Source of the DNA: Candidatus Omnitrophota bacterium
GTDB lineage: Bacteria; Ratteibacteria; UBA8468; B48-G9; DTJG01
DNA: 64,000 nt
NCBI GenBank assembly: GCA_023485205.1
Contig: JAMCZX010000025.1
Location: 28,436-92,435 of the forward strand
Reading direction: 5' to 3'
Made by a program: the position numbers and the translations under genes
Shown here: one piece after another, positions 35,399 to 45,034 of the stretch
Layout: each line of letters starts with the position of its first letter
How positions within the stretch are numbered: the stretch's first letter is position 1
Notes under the pieces: generated by a model
The model's database searches: none
What the model was told of the DNA's origin: nothing
What the model saw: only the letters and a program-made list of their open reading frames with translations

Positions 35399-36439
35399 AT
35401 GAATAAAGAGGATTTAGAAATAAAGAAAATTCTTAAAAGAGGCACAGTAATACCTGCCCATCCTCTTGCCCTTGATAAAAACAGAAGATTTGATGAAACA
35501 GGACAAAGAAGATTAACCATGTATTATATTTCAGCAGGAGCTGGCGGTTTATCTATCGGAGTTCATACCACACAGTTTGAAATCCATAATTCAAAATTTA
35601 ATCTTTATAAACCAGTTTTAAGAGTTTCATCTGAAACAGTTAAGGAGATTAAAAAACCTGTTATTATGATTGCCGGTATTTATGGTGAAACAAAACAAGC
35701 AATTAAAGAAGCAGAAATCGCAAAAAGTTTTGGCTATCATGCAGGACTTTTAATTTTAACGCAATTAAAAAACCAGCCCACTGAAAAAATCATAAAACAT
35801 ATAAAAGAGATATCAAAAATTATAGATATCTTCGGATTTTATCTTCAGCCATCTATTGGGGGGAAAATACTGGATTTCAAATTCTGGTGTAAATTTCTTG
35901 AGATTGAAAATATTTTAGGAATTAAAATTGCCCCGTTCAATAGATATTGGACTTTGGATGTTGTTAAGGCGGTTATTGAAACAGGCAGAGAAAATGATGT
36001 CGCATTATATACCGGCAACGATGATAATATTATTTTTGATTTAATTACACCTTTTTATTATAAAGGCAGGAAAGTAAGGATTGTTGGAGGATTATTGGGC
36101 CATTGGTCATTCTGGACAAAAAAGGCGGTTGAATTATTAAAATATATACATAGTATAATAGAAAATAAATATAAGATTCCGTATGAATTAATGAAAACAT
36201 CCGTTGAAATTACTGACTGCAATAGCGCAATATTTGATTCAAAAAACAATTTTGATGGCTGTATACCTGGAATAAATGAAGTATTAAGAAGGTCAGGTTT
36301 ATTAAAAGAAAGGAAATGTTTAAATCCTAACTCTGATTTATCAACAGGGCAAAAAGAAGAGATAGATAGAATATATAAGTTATATCCACATTTAAGAGAT
36401 GATGAATTTGTCAAGATGAATTTTGAGAAGTGGTGTTAA
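35399..36439 (+). CDS. Dihydrodipicolinate synthase-family aldolase
   Basis: A 346-residue class I aldolase/dehydratase of the DHDPS superfamily. It opens VIPAHPLALDKNRRFDETGQRR, has Y148 in FGFYLQPSIGGKIL and the Schiff-base lysine K176 in NILGIKIAPFN. The family includes enzymes that cleave or dehydrate 2-keto-3-deoxy sugar acids. Beside GH127 and an SDR, an action on an arabinose-derived keto acid is likelier than lysine synthesis (inference). Its last 29 bases overlap the convergent amidohydrolase gene. Confidence 0.85.
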   Translation: MNKEDLEIKKILKRGTVIPAHPLALDKNRRFDETGQRRLTMYYISAGAGGLSIGVHTTQFEIHNSKFNLYKPVLRVSSETVKEIKKPVIMIAGIYGETKQAIKEAEIAKSFGYHAGLLILTQLKNQPTEKIIKHIKEISKIIDIFGFYLQPSIGGKILDFKFWCKFLEIENILGIKIAPFNRYWTLDVVKAVIETGRENDVALYTGNDDNIIFDLITPFYYKGRKVRIVGGLLGHWSFWTKKAVELLKYIHSIIENKYKIPYELMKTSVEITDCNSAIFDSKNNFDGCIPGINEVLRRSGLLKERKCLNPNSDLSTGQKEEIDRIYKLYPHLRDDEFVKMNFEKWC

Positions 36440-37589
36440 ACATAAGCATGGAAAGATAAAAAACTCCAAAAGGAATAATTGATTCATCCAGTATATATGT
36501 ACTGCTGTGAAGAACGCCACACTTCCCCCCCACTCCTATAAAAATATAACAGGATGGTGCCTTCCGTGAAAAAAATGCAAAATCTTCTCCAGTCATTGAA
36601 GGTTTTTGTTCCACCAAAACTTCGGATGAAAAAATTTTAGATGTGGTAAGGTGGATTTTGTTTGTAAATTCAGGGTTATTTATTACAGATGGAGAGTAAA
36701 CATTATATTTTAACTTCCACCGGCAGTCAAAACTTTTACATGTTCCCTCTATTATTTTCTTTAGTTCATTTTTTACAAATATCCGGATATTATCATTTAT
36801 TGTCCTAACTGTCCCCTCTATTTTTACTATATCAGGGATAACATTAAAAGCACTGCCAGCGTGGATACCTCCTATAGAAATAACAACTGGTTCATACGAT
36901 TGGATTCGTCTGCTTACAATTGTCTGAATCTGGGTAATTAAATAGGAACAACAGGTAATCGGGTCTTTTGTATAGTGTGGTGTAGAGCCATGTCCGCCTT
37001 TTCCTTCAATTATAATTTCAAATTTATCAGTATTTGCCATTACAGGACCAGAACCGAGCCATATTTTTTTTAAAGGAATATATGGAACATAATGAAATCC
37101 AATAAAATTGTCAACATATTTGGTCACATCTTCTTCAATCATTTTTATTGCACCACCAGGTGGTTTTTCTTCAGATGGTTGAAAAATAAATTTTATATTT
37201 ACCTTTAATTCATCTTTAAATTTTGAAAGTATTTTTGCTGTACCAAGAAGAGTGGCCATATGAGCGTCATGGCCACAGGCATGCATAATACCGTTGTTTT
37301 TGGAAGAAAATGAAAGACCTGTTTTTTCTTTTATAGGTAAGGCATCCATATCAGCCCTGATGCCTATTGTTTTTTCTGCATTTTTTACTTTAAGAAAACC
37401 AACAACCCCTGTTTTTGCTTTTACTTCAAAAGGAATTTTTAATTGAGAAAGTATACTCTGAATTTTTTCTGAGGTTTTTGTCTCTTCAAAAGCAAGCTCA
37501 GGATACTGATGAAAAAGCCGTCTCCATAAAATTATATCTTTTGTAATATGATATACTTTTTGTTTTATTATCTTGGCATCAATAATCAT
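36411..37589 (-). CDS. M20-family amidohydrolase (aminoacylase/hippurate-hydrolase type)
   Basis: A 392-residue metal-dependent hydrolase of the M20D group, which removes acyl groups from N-acyl amino acids and related amides. Motifs are GIRADMDALPIKEKTG, MHACGHDAHMATLLG (metal ligands C and H), FQPSEEKPPGGA and TGEDFAFFSRKAPSCY. It is the last gene of the long minus-strand operon. That position suggests a role in deacylating N-acylated sugars or amino acids, which is inference. It overlaps the convergent aldolase gene by 29 bases and has no clear binding site before its ATG. Confidence 0.9.
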   Translation of the reverse strand: MIIDAKIIKQKVYHITKDIILWRRLFHQYPELAFEETKTSEKIQSILSQLKIPFEVKAKTGVVGFLKVKNAEKTIGIRADMDALPIKEKTGLSFSSKNNGIMHACGHDAHMATLLGTAKILSKFKDELKVNIKFIFQPSEEKPPGGAIKMIEEDVTKYVDNFIGFHYVPYIPLKKIWLGSGPVMANTDKFEIIIEGKGGHGSTPHYTKDPITCCSYLITQIQTIVSRRIQSYEPVVISIGGIHAGSAFNVIPDIVKIEGTVRTINDNIRIFVKNELKKIIEGTCKSFDCRWKLKYNVYSPSVINNPEFTNKIHLTTSKIFSSEVLVEQKPSMTGEDFAFFSRKAPSCYIFIGVGGKCGVLHSSTYILDESIIPFGVFYLSMLMFNTTSQNSS

Positions 37590-37607
37590 AATGTATTTTG
37601 AGAAAGT

Positions 37608-38543
37608 TTAAAAAAGAATTTGTCTTACCTGCCAGTAGTCCTCTCTGTTTAAACTTTTTCCTATCGCTCCTGCTGCCTCTTCAATCTGTTTTTTATTTTT
37701 TATACCCACGATAGCAGAATGGATTGCAGGATGCATTAATGTGGCTGTCAAGACCAACTGGATAATTGTCAAACCATATTTTTCAGCAAGTGGAGCAAGA
37801 TTGGATACATGTTCAGTCAATAAGCGAAATCGTTCTCCCTGAAAGTCAGGGTCTGTTGTGCGAAGATCATTAAATTTTTCTGTTCCTTTATATTTACCTG
37901 TTAATAATCCCCTGTGCAGAGAGCTATAAATAAGAACCCCAAGGGATTCTGTTTGACAATAAGGTAAAAGATCATTTTCTATCTGGGTATCTAAAAGGTC
38001 ATAATGGGGCTGGACCGTTGCATAATTACCGAATTTTCTGGCTAAGCGAACTTGTTCGGTGGTAAAGTTACTCACTCCATAAACCCGGATTTTCCCCTGT
38101 TTTTTTAGTAATTCCATTGCTTCTGTTGTTTCTTCAATAGTAGTGATAGGGTCAAAAGCATGGCATTGATAAAGGTCTATATAATCCATTTGTAATCGGT
38201 GTAAACTTGCATCGCATGCTTCTATTATATACTTTTGGGAAAGGTCCGGATACCTGTGCCCATCAGGATAGAAGTGATGATATACCTTGGTGGCAACTAT
38301 TATTTGTTCCCGTGGGAAAATCTTTAATGCTTTTCCCAAAACAGTTTCTGCCAAACCATCTCCATAAGCATCTGCAGTATCATAAAAATTGACTCCCAGT
38401 TCAAAGGCATAACGGATAGCAGATATAATTTCTTCTTCTGATTGTGTCCCCCAAAACCGGGGTGATAACTGCCATGTTCCATAACAGATAGGACTTACAG
38501 AAAGACCGCTATTGCCTAAATTAACTCTTATATTTTTATCCAT
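37608..38543 (-). CDS. Aldo/keto reductase
   Basis: A 311-residue NADP-dependent barrel reductase. It has the catalytic set in NFYDTADAYGDGLAETVLG (D, Y), IVATKVYHHF (K) and LYQCHAFDP (H), and the C-terminal cofactor segment HSAIVGIKNKKQIEEAAGA. The Fe-S extension seen in the AKR at 13254 is absent. AAAGGAG lies upstream of the ATG. It sits between an M20 hydrolase and a Gfo/Idh/MocA dehydrogenase, fitting redox conversion of sugars. Confidence 0.92.
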   Translation of the reverse strand: MDKNIRVNLGNSGLSVSPICYGTWQLSPRFWGTQSEEEIISAIRYAFELGVNFYDTADAYGDGLAETVLGKALKIFPREQIIVATKVYHHFYPDGHRYPDLSQKYIIEACDASLHRLQMDYIDLYQCHAFDPITTIEETTEAMELLKKQGKIRVYGVSNFTTEQVRLARKFGNYATVQPHYDLLDTQIENDLLPYCQTESLGVLIYSSLHRGLLTGKYKGTEKFNDLRTTDPDFQGERFRLLTEHVSNLAPLAEKYGLTIIQLVLTATLMHPAIHSAIVGIKNKKQIEEAAGAIGKSLNREDYWQVRQILF

Positions 38544-38564
38544 TTTATATTTTTCTCCTTTGTT

Positions 38565-39530
38565 CTATTTAATCGGAATAACTTTCTTTTTTATCCAGGA
38601 TTCTTTTAATGCCTCAATTACCTTTAAATTTTTATAAGCTTCAACAGGTGAATTTAATTTCCTGTTTTCTTTGATAGCGCTAAAAAACTCTTTTTCACAT
38701 AAAAGCAAAGAATCTGTTTGTGGAAATTTTAGATTTATTGTTTTTCTCTCACCTTTTTTATCAAGTACAAACTTTACAAGTGGAGGAATGGCATAGGTTT
38801 CAGTTTTTCCATAAAAAATATGACTGTATTCTGAAACTCTGACAGAAACATCTGAAGCAAATAAATCAACAGGAATTCCGCTTTCAAGTTCTAAAAACCC
38901 AACACAGGTATCTTCCACCTCAAGATTTCTTATCCTGTTTGATATAAATCCACATACATTTTTTATTTCTCCTGCAATAAATCTTAAATCGTCTATATCA
39001 TGGATATGATTAATTAAAAGAGGACCCGCACCTTTTTCCCTGTGCCATTCAATTTTAAAATACTCATCTTCTTTAACACCAGCAAAGGAAATATGTATTC
39101 CTGTTATTTTATCAATCCTATTTTTCAAGAGATGTTTTAATTTCATTGTATATCCGGAAAATCTTCTTTGGTGTCCTACTACTAAGACACAATTATTTTT
39201 TTCTGCAGATTCTATCATTTTTTCTGCCTGGTTTGTATCTTGTGCAATAGGTTTTTCAATGTACACAGGAATTTTTTTGTCAAGGCATTTAATCGTGTAT
39301 TCATAATGTAAATGATGTGGTATAGCTAAAATAACAGCATCTATTTTTTCTTTTGCAAGAAGTTCATTTATTTCTTTATATAGCGGAACACCAGGGTCAT
39401 TTTTAAAAAATGATTTTTCAGGATTGGTGTCACATACAGCCACTAATTTTACTCCAGGAATTCTTTTATTTTTTATATTTAATGCATGATAATATCCCCA
39501 CTTCATACCTACAACTGCTGTTTTAATCAT
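38565..39530 (-). CDS. Gfo/Idh/MocA-family oxidoreductase
   Basis: A 321-residue NAD(P)-dependent sugar or inositol dehydrogenase-like protein. It has the Rossmann start IKTAVVGMKWGYYHALNIKN, the catalytic lysine in VYIEKPIAQDTNQA and the HIHDIDDLRFIAG segment that supplies the active-site histidine. GGGGAG precedes the ATG. Enzymes of this family oxidise sugar hydroxyls (for example at C3) and sometimes cleave glycosides by redox. It is co-transcribed with the DUF6259-like hydrolase just upstream, which fits such use. Confidence 0.92.
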   Translation of the reverse strand: MIKTAVVGMKWGYYHALNIKNKRIPGVKLVAVCDTNPEKSFFKNDPGVPLYKEINELLAKEKIDAVILAIPHHLHYEYTIKCLDKKIPVYIEKPIAQDTNQAEKMIESAEKNNCVLVVGHQRRFSGYTMKLKHLLKNRIDKITGIHISFAGVKEDEYFKIEWHREKGAGPLLINHIHDIDDLRFIAGEIKNVCGFISNRIRNLEVEDTCVGFLELESGIPVDLFASDVSVRVSEYSHIFYGKTETYAIPPLVKFVLDKKGERKTINLKFPQTDSLLLCEKEFFSAIKENRKLNSPVEAYKNLKVIEALKESWIKKKVIPIK

Positions 39531-39554
39531 TTTTTCTCCCCAATTTGTTTTATG

Positions 39555-41237
39555 TTATCCTTTTGCTCTTTCAATTTCTTCTTTCACCGGACGGACAGGA
39601 TTTAAAATTTCATCAGGAGACAAGACTGTTATTGTTGGTAAAGCCCCCTGTAAAGCATGCATTTTCATTCTTAATATGCTTTCTTCTGTTTTGCCATCCA
39701 AATTTCCATACCCAAGCATTTTAACATCATCCCTGTATATGTATTTGTTTATTTTAGCTGTAACATTTGAAAGAAATTCCGCATTTTTAAAATTGCTGAA
39801 AGGAAGATGCACCTGACCAAAAGTCTGGTAGATTGATGTTAATTCATTTAATCCTTCTCCCGCAATCATTACATCAGGAAAATATTTATACAGATTTTCT
39901 TCTATTTTCAACATTCCTTCCATTGGCGTAAGATTTTCAACAAAACAATTTGCAAGATTTTCAGTAAGTAATGTCTGGTCCAAAAAAACTCCGTTTAATT
40001 TTAACATCTTAATATTTCTTGATATTTCCTCTAAAAGAATCTCTCTCCATTTAGTTAAACCCTGATGTATATATGCCATACTTATTTCCCCTTTTTTTAT
40101 TATTTTTTCAACAGAACTTTGAGAAACAGGAAAACATAAATCCGGGATTATTCCCCAGGAAGAAGATGATGTATACGGCTGATTTGTGAGAGAAGTAAAT
40201 TTTTTTTTGTTAAATGCCCATCCAAAAGTCTGTCCTGTATTGACGTTTTTGCATATAAAATTTTCTAATTCTGACATCACAGGAAGTTTCTGGTCACAGC
40301 ATAAAAAATTAAAATGTGGGAATATATTAAAACCTTCTTTTTTTGCTTTTTCAATAAATAATTTTGCTTCTTTATTTGGTTGATAAACAGGATAAAAAGA
40401 ATCATAAGGATATTTTCTCCAATCACTCAGATGAATTAATACTTCCTGAGGCTTAAATATTTTTTTTAGAAACTGCAATATTTCATAATTTACCGGACAC
40501 CATGAAACAGCAAATTTAATTCTATCCTTTATCTCCGGTTTAAGAACTTTTTTTATTGGATAGAATTTTTTTCTGTAATATTCAAAAATTTCTTTTGATG
40601 GTCCTTTATAAGCAGTTAAATAATAAGACGTACCTCCACAACTATATTTATTGTCTAAAGGGCCAAAATTCTCTATTCCAATTCCGACTGTTATTCCTGT
40701 TGTGTTTTTTTCATATGAAAAAACTTTGAATTTAAAAGAATTTTCAGGACAAAAAATAGAAATATTTTCATTTTTATAAGAGCAATTAACTATTGGGAAT
40801 TCCCACTGGAATGGCCATTGAAAATAAAGTTTATCTACTGGTATCTGGTGGTTTAATCTGATTCCCTGCGAAAAGGGTACATAAATGTCGAAATTTTTTA
40901 GCCCGCCTATTTCCCATAAAACTGCTTTTATTTTTCCTCTTTTTGATTTTATAGATGGCACTATCTCAATAAATTCATTATCTATTATTTTTACTTCAAG
41001 TATTCCTTCACCTAACCAGGTTTCAATTCCAATAAAATAAAATTCATCAGTGATTTTCTTTATATAATTATTTTTTATTTCAATATCTTCTAAATTGATT
41101 TTTTCATTGGGATAAACGACTGAAATTCCGCCATTTTCAAATTTATATTTATTACCAGAATATAAGATTAATTCTTTTAATCTTGTTCCTTCAAAAATAA
41201 CCTCAAATTTTTTACATCTAATCTTTAATCTGTTCAT
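39555..41237 (-). CDS. TIM-barrel hydrolase-like protein (DUF6259-like)
   Basis: A 560-residue protein without signal peptide. A beta-sandwich region (residues about 1-225) resembles those ahead of GH barrels. It is followed by a TIM-barrel with IKFAVSWCPVNYEIL, VLIHLSDWRKYP, GFNIFPHFNFLCCD, LNGVFLDQTLL (candidate catalytic Asp) and MIAGEGLNEL (candidate Glu). It resembles DUF6259 putative glycosidases, an identification made by eye. I chose the ATG at 41237, inside the end of the upstream gene; a longer frame to 41294 adds residues with no relation to the fold. It ends soon after the barrel, without the C-terminal beta domain that such proteins often carry. Confidence 0.68.
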   Translation of the reverse strand: MNRLKIRCKKFEVIFEGTRLKELILYSGNKYKFENGGISVVYPNEKINLEDIEIKNNYIKKITDEFYFIGIETWLGEGILEVKIIDNEFIEIVPSIKSKRGKIKAVLWEIGGLKNFDIYVPFSQGIRLNHQIPVDKLYFQWPFQWEFPIVNCSYKNENISIFCPENSFKFKVFSYEKNTTGITVGIGIENFGPLDNKYSCGGTSYYLTAYKGPSKEIFEYYRKKFYPIKKVLKPEIKDRIKFAVSWCPVNYEILQFLKKIFKPQEVLIHLSDWRKYPYDSFYPVYQPNKEAKLFIEKAKKEGFNIFPHFNFLCCDQKLPVMSELENFICKNVNTGQTFGWAFNKKKFTSLTNQPYTSSSSWGIIPDLCFPVSQSSVEKIIKKGEISMAYIHQGLTKWREILLEEISRNIKMLKLNGVFLDQTLLTENLANCFVENLTPMEGMLKIEENLYKYFPDVMIAGEGLNELTSIYQTFGQVHLPFSNFKNAEFLSNVTAKINKYIYRDDVKMLGYGNLDGKTEESILRMKMHALQGALPTITVLSPDEILNPVRPVKEEIERAKG

Positions 41238-44200
41238 TTTTGAATAGATATTTGGTAAAATTATCCAGTAATATATTGTTATCAGGCTGTTCATGAATCT
41301 GACTCATTCCTTGATAACCTTCTATACGCCACATCCACATAGTGTCAGCGTTTATTTTATTATCATTATAAGAGGTGTAAAAATTACTTATAAGTTTGGA
41401 CCCTGAAACAAGATAAACTTCCCCTTTTCCATAATTTTTTTCCCCGATTAATTCTTTGCCATCATATTCAAATATGTTGTTTATATTTCCTTTTAAAATA
41501 AAACCATCATAATAGAATTTACTTATTCCTTTCAGAATTTTTCCAGAGCCTTTCATTTTTGTTGAAAATTCAGGATAGAATTTTGCAGGCGGATGAGCAA
41601 GTGTAGGGTCATTCCCGGAATCTATCTTAAGAAGAATGCCGGTAAGTGTCCCTCCAAAAGGATTGGATATAATGTTAAACAAAGGTATTTGGCTTTTATC
41701 TGATGGTCCTATCAACATAAGGTCCCCGCCATTTTTTACATAATTTATCAGTTTTTCAGATAATATATCATTGACTTTTGTTTTATCTATCTTTGAAAAA
41801 GGAAGTATTATAAATTTATATTTATTAAAATCTGCATTTTCTTTGTTAATAATTTTTACTCCAACCATATACCTGCTTATGGATGTAATTATTCTGGAAA
41901 AACCTGTTTTGGAATTATTCCAAACATTTCCTTTTTGCAAAAAAGAAATAAGTCCTACTGTACAAAGAAGCGGTTTCCCATCTGTAACTTTTAATGTATT
42001 CATTAACCTGTTTTTATAGTTGGCTTTTGAAAATTTATACAGGGCTACAGCATTTTTATAATTATCAAGAGCCATACTTTCAGTTTTAAAATCTATGTTT
42101 TTGTTAAAAGACTGGTACTTATTGTTTTCAATTACATAAATTTTGTGATTTCTGTAATAAATTCTTTTTGTAAAAAGAGGACCATTATTTTTATCCAGAA
42201 GATATGTATCAAAAAATCCATTCTTATTATCCATATTAAAGTAAGCCTCATACCATCCAAATGGTTCTCTGCCAACATCCACATCTCTCATCCATTGAAC
42301 TATGTCAAATCCTATATTCCACCAGTATTTTTTAAATTTATCTCTTTTTTGATAATATTTGTTTTCGTCTATCCGTTGTTTTTGTATATTTTTTATTTCC
42401 GGAGGAACTGCTGAAAGATGCCATCCCCAGTTAGCATTTTTAAAGTGGCAATTACCATCTATAGGACTGTAATATATATAAAAAGATTTTGATTGTTTGG
42501 GTTGGACATCACAGTCAAATCTTATATCAGATGCATCAGATGGAATAAAAATTTGCATTGCTTCCGGATTAGTACAATTTACGTTTGACCATGTACAACC
42601 AATAACATCCCACTTTTGCTGCATACTCCATTTCCATGCATATAACCATGGTCTGGGTTTTCCATTCTTTTCAAAACCTGGTAATGGCAACCCATTCCAA
42701 TGTGCTGGAATGTACTGTGCGGTTGTTGCCAATTTATTCCCGTAAGGGTCCTTAAAAACAATCTCTTTTGCAGGGTATATTGGCACCCTGTCAAACCCTT
42801 CTTTTGTATAGAAAATTTTAGGGCTTATCATCATATTGAAGTATCTTCCTCTTGAAAAAGTTGGCGCATATGGGTCATTTGGAACCCCCTGATGATAGTT
42901 GCTTATATCTATGGTCATTCTATTTACAAGATATCTGATAATTTTACCTTTTTCATGTGGACCTCTTAATGGAATATTTCCATATGATTTTTTACCTCCT
43001 GTTAAAACTATTGGGCATTCAATATGGATTTCAGGTGATGCATCATTATCAATGCTTAAATCTGCTTGTGGTTCATCCCACCATCCTTTATATTGCCAAT
43101 AATTTCCTACTTTTGTAGCTAATCCTGAAAATCCCCACACCCCAGGAGAGCATTCATAGGTATAAAGAAATTTGTTAAAGAAAAAACCCGATGAGGGAGA
43201 TAGTATAATTCCAAGAGGAGGATTGGTATCACCGTAATCCATAGCAAGGCTACTATCATTACCCCAGGAAATACTCCATGTGTTATTATGGGCGAAGTCA
43301 AGAGCTTTTAATGTGTCTGAAAATTTATCCTCTATTCTTTGATTAAAATTGATATTCCAGGACATTTTTGACTGCTGCCAGCCGTCTGTTAAAGAACCTC
43401 CATAAAAATAATTTCCATTAAAAAATTTTCCGCGATGTGTCCAGTCATGAAATGCACAAAGAGGGTATTTTTGTTCTGGCTCAGTCATAGCTCCCCGCTG
43501 GAAAAATCCCTGCCATCTTCCATAAAATATCATTTCATCCGGTTTTTTATTTTCTCCTTTATTTTTAAATCTATACTTAGACATTAAATCCCCGGAAAAA
43601 TCATAAAAAAACCATGTGGCGTTATAAAAATCAGGGCTCTCTCCTTTTTCAGTTTTACATACCACTATCACCTTTTCTCCATTTAAATAATTTTTCCCCC
43701 AGTAATATCTACCTTCATGATTAGTCAGTATTATCGGATTATATGTCTGTTCTCTTGATAGGGTCCCTTCATTTGGTGAATTTATCAATCCCACAGCAAT
43801 TGTTTTGACTTTTCCCTGTTTCCAGTTTAATGGATTTCTCCATGGCATTGCAGTGTCTTTTCCATACGGTTGATTGTGATAACCACCACCTGATAAATCA
43901 GGATTTTTTGATTCTATTGATTGCACATGAATTTTTATCAGGCCTTTTTTACCTAACTGTGGCTTGTCAATCCACATCGGCGTTCCATTTCCCTGCGGTG
44001 CCATCCATAAATTAATTCCATTGTTTTTTATTGATATCCAGTCATCAGGATAAAATATTGGAACACTTCCCTGCCATTCTGATGTCTTTACAACATCTGC
44101 ACCCCACCATGTTGACCATGTGTGCACAAACAAATTCCCTTTACATTCAAAATCCATCAGGTTTGACCGTATCAAAAAATACGGCTGGGAATTCTTAAAA

Positions 44201-44910
44201 AATATAAACTGATAAAAATCTTTATTGTTTGAAATATTTATCTCTGTAAGATGGTTGCTTTCATTGAAAATCTTAAATGTTCCAGGTTTTATTTTAAGGT
44301 CTATCTCAAATATTTTGTTATCCTTTTTTATAAAAACCTTATTCTCCTTAAATAAAAATTCATAATCCCCAAATTTAATGGGTTTTACTAAATTTTTTAT
44401 ATTTTCTTTCATCTCTGACTTTTCTTTTTTATTAAATTTAACTTTTTTAATTTCATACCCTTTCAAATTTATTGGAAAAAATGAAAATCCGGATATAAAT
44501 GGGGCTATGTTTTCTGATTTCTCAAAAAAATTCCCAGAATCACCTGAATAAGATACAGAATTAAATTTTTTACTAATAATAAAAATGGGTGGTAATTTTG
44601 TTGGAGATGGTGATGCATTTAGAATATATACATCTTTGGAAATACCGCTTTTATTAAAATTATTACTGTTATTACTGTATACTTCTACAGGTCCTAATAA
44701 ACCCACCTGAGGAATTGCTTGTTCAAATTCGGTTACTGGTTCCGGGAAAAAATCAATCTCATTTTTTCCTGCATTTATCAGGTTTTTATTCCCCATACCT
44801 TCTATCTGAAAGATTGTTCCGCTTTCATTTTCTGGAAATTTTACAATAAAAAATGGCTTTGTGTAGTAAGAAACAAGTTTAATAACCATCGGTTTTTTAT
44901 TACTACTCAA
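41218..44910 (-). CDS. Giant secreted paralog P1, main part (downstream of a frameshift)
   Basis: A very large protein, 1230 residues counted from a TTG at 44910, but its frame stays open upstream to 45075 without a better start. It is almost certainly the continuation of the signal-peptide fragment at 45035-45556. Shared features with the proteins at 46997 and 60105 are NPEAMQIF near residue 830, a FYIYYSPIDGNCHFKNANWG block near 865, NGFFDTYLLDKNNG near 940, and a C-terminal glutamine-amidotransferase-like domain (INYVKNGGDLMLIG, NYGKGEVYLVSGSKLISNF). The N-terminal 900 residues are rich in W, Y, G and N, typical of secreted beta-rich carbohydrate-binding or cleaving proteins. Enzymatic activity is not assignable. 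Confidence 0.75.
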   Translation of the reverse strand: MSSNKKPMVIKLVSYYTKPFFIVKFPENESGTIFQIEGMGNKNLINAGKNEIDFFPEPVTEFEQAIPQVGLLGPVEVYSNNSNNFNKSGISKDVYILNASPSPTKLPPIFIISKKFNSVSYSGDSGNFFEKSENIAPFISGFSFFPINLKGYEIKKVKFNKKEKSEMKENIKNLVKPIKFGDYEFLFKENKVFIKKDNKIFEIDLKIKPGTFKIFNESNHLTEINISNNKDFYQFIFFKNSQPYFLIRSNLMDFECKGNLFVHTWSTWWGADVVKTSEWQGSVPIFYPDDWISIKNNGINLWMAPQGNGTPMWIDKPQLGKKGLIKIHVQSIESKNPDLSGGGYHNQPYGKDTAMPWRNPLNWKQGKVKTIAVGLINSPNEGTLSREQTYNPIILTNHEGRYYWGKNYLNGEKVIVVCKTEKGESPDFYNATWFFYDFSGDLMSKYRFKNKGENKKPDEMIFYGRWQGFFQRGAMTEPEQKYPLCAFHDWTHRGKFFNGNYFYGGSLTDGWQQSKMSWNINFNQRIEDKFSDTLKALDFAHNNTWSISWGNDSSLAMDYGDTNPPLGIILSPSSGFFFNKFLYTYECSPGVWGFSGLATKVGNYWQYKGWWDEPQADLSIDNDASPEIHIECPIVLTGGKKSYGNIPLRGPHEKGKIIRYLVNRMTIDISNYHQGVPNDPYAPTFSRGRYFNMMISPKIFYTKEGFDRVPIYPAKEIVFKDPYGNKLATTAQYIPAHWNGLPLPGFEKNGKPRPWLYAWKWSMQQKWDVIGCTWSNVNCTNPEAMQIFIPSDASDIRFDCDVQPKQSKSFYIYYSPIDGNCHFKNANWGWHLSAVPPEIKNIQKQRIDENKYYQKRDKFKKYWWNIGFDIVQWMRDVDVGREPFGWYEAYFNMDNKNGFFDTYLLDKNNGPLFTKRIYYRNHKIYVIENNKYQSFNKNIDFKTESMALDNYKNAVALYKFSKANYKNRLMNTLKVTDGKPLLCTVGLISFLQKGNVWNNSKTGFSRIITSISRYMVGVKIINKENADFNKYKFIILPFSKIDKTKVNDILSEKLINYVKNGGDLMLIGPSDKSQIPLFNIISNPFGGTLTGILLKIDSGNDPTLAHPPAKFYPEFSTKMKGSGKILKGISKFYYDGFILKGNINNIFEYDGKELIGEKNYGKGEVYLVSGSKLISNFYTSYNDNKINADTMWMWRIEGYQGMSQIHEQPDNNILLDNFTKYLFKNEQIKD

Positions 44911-45034
44911 ATCTATTGTAAGACTGGAACATAATGGGCCTGTCTGTTTTTTTATATCTGAAAAAGAAATAGGAGCAGGTATGCCATTTATGTTTAAAGA
45001 CCATATTTTTGTCCATATAATCTTTCCATAGGCA

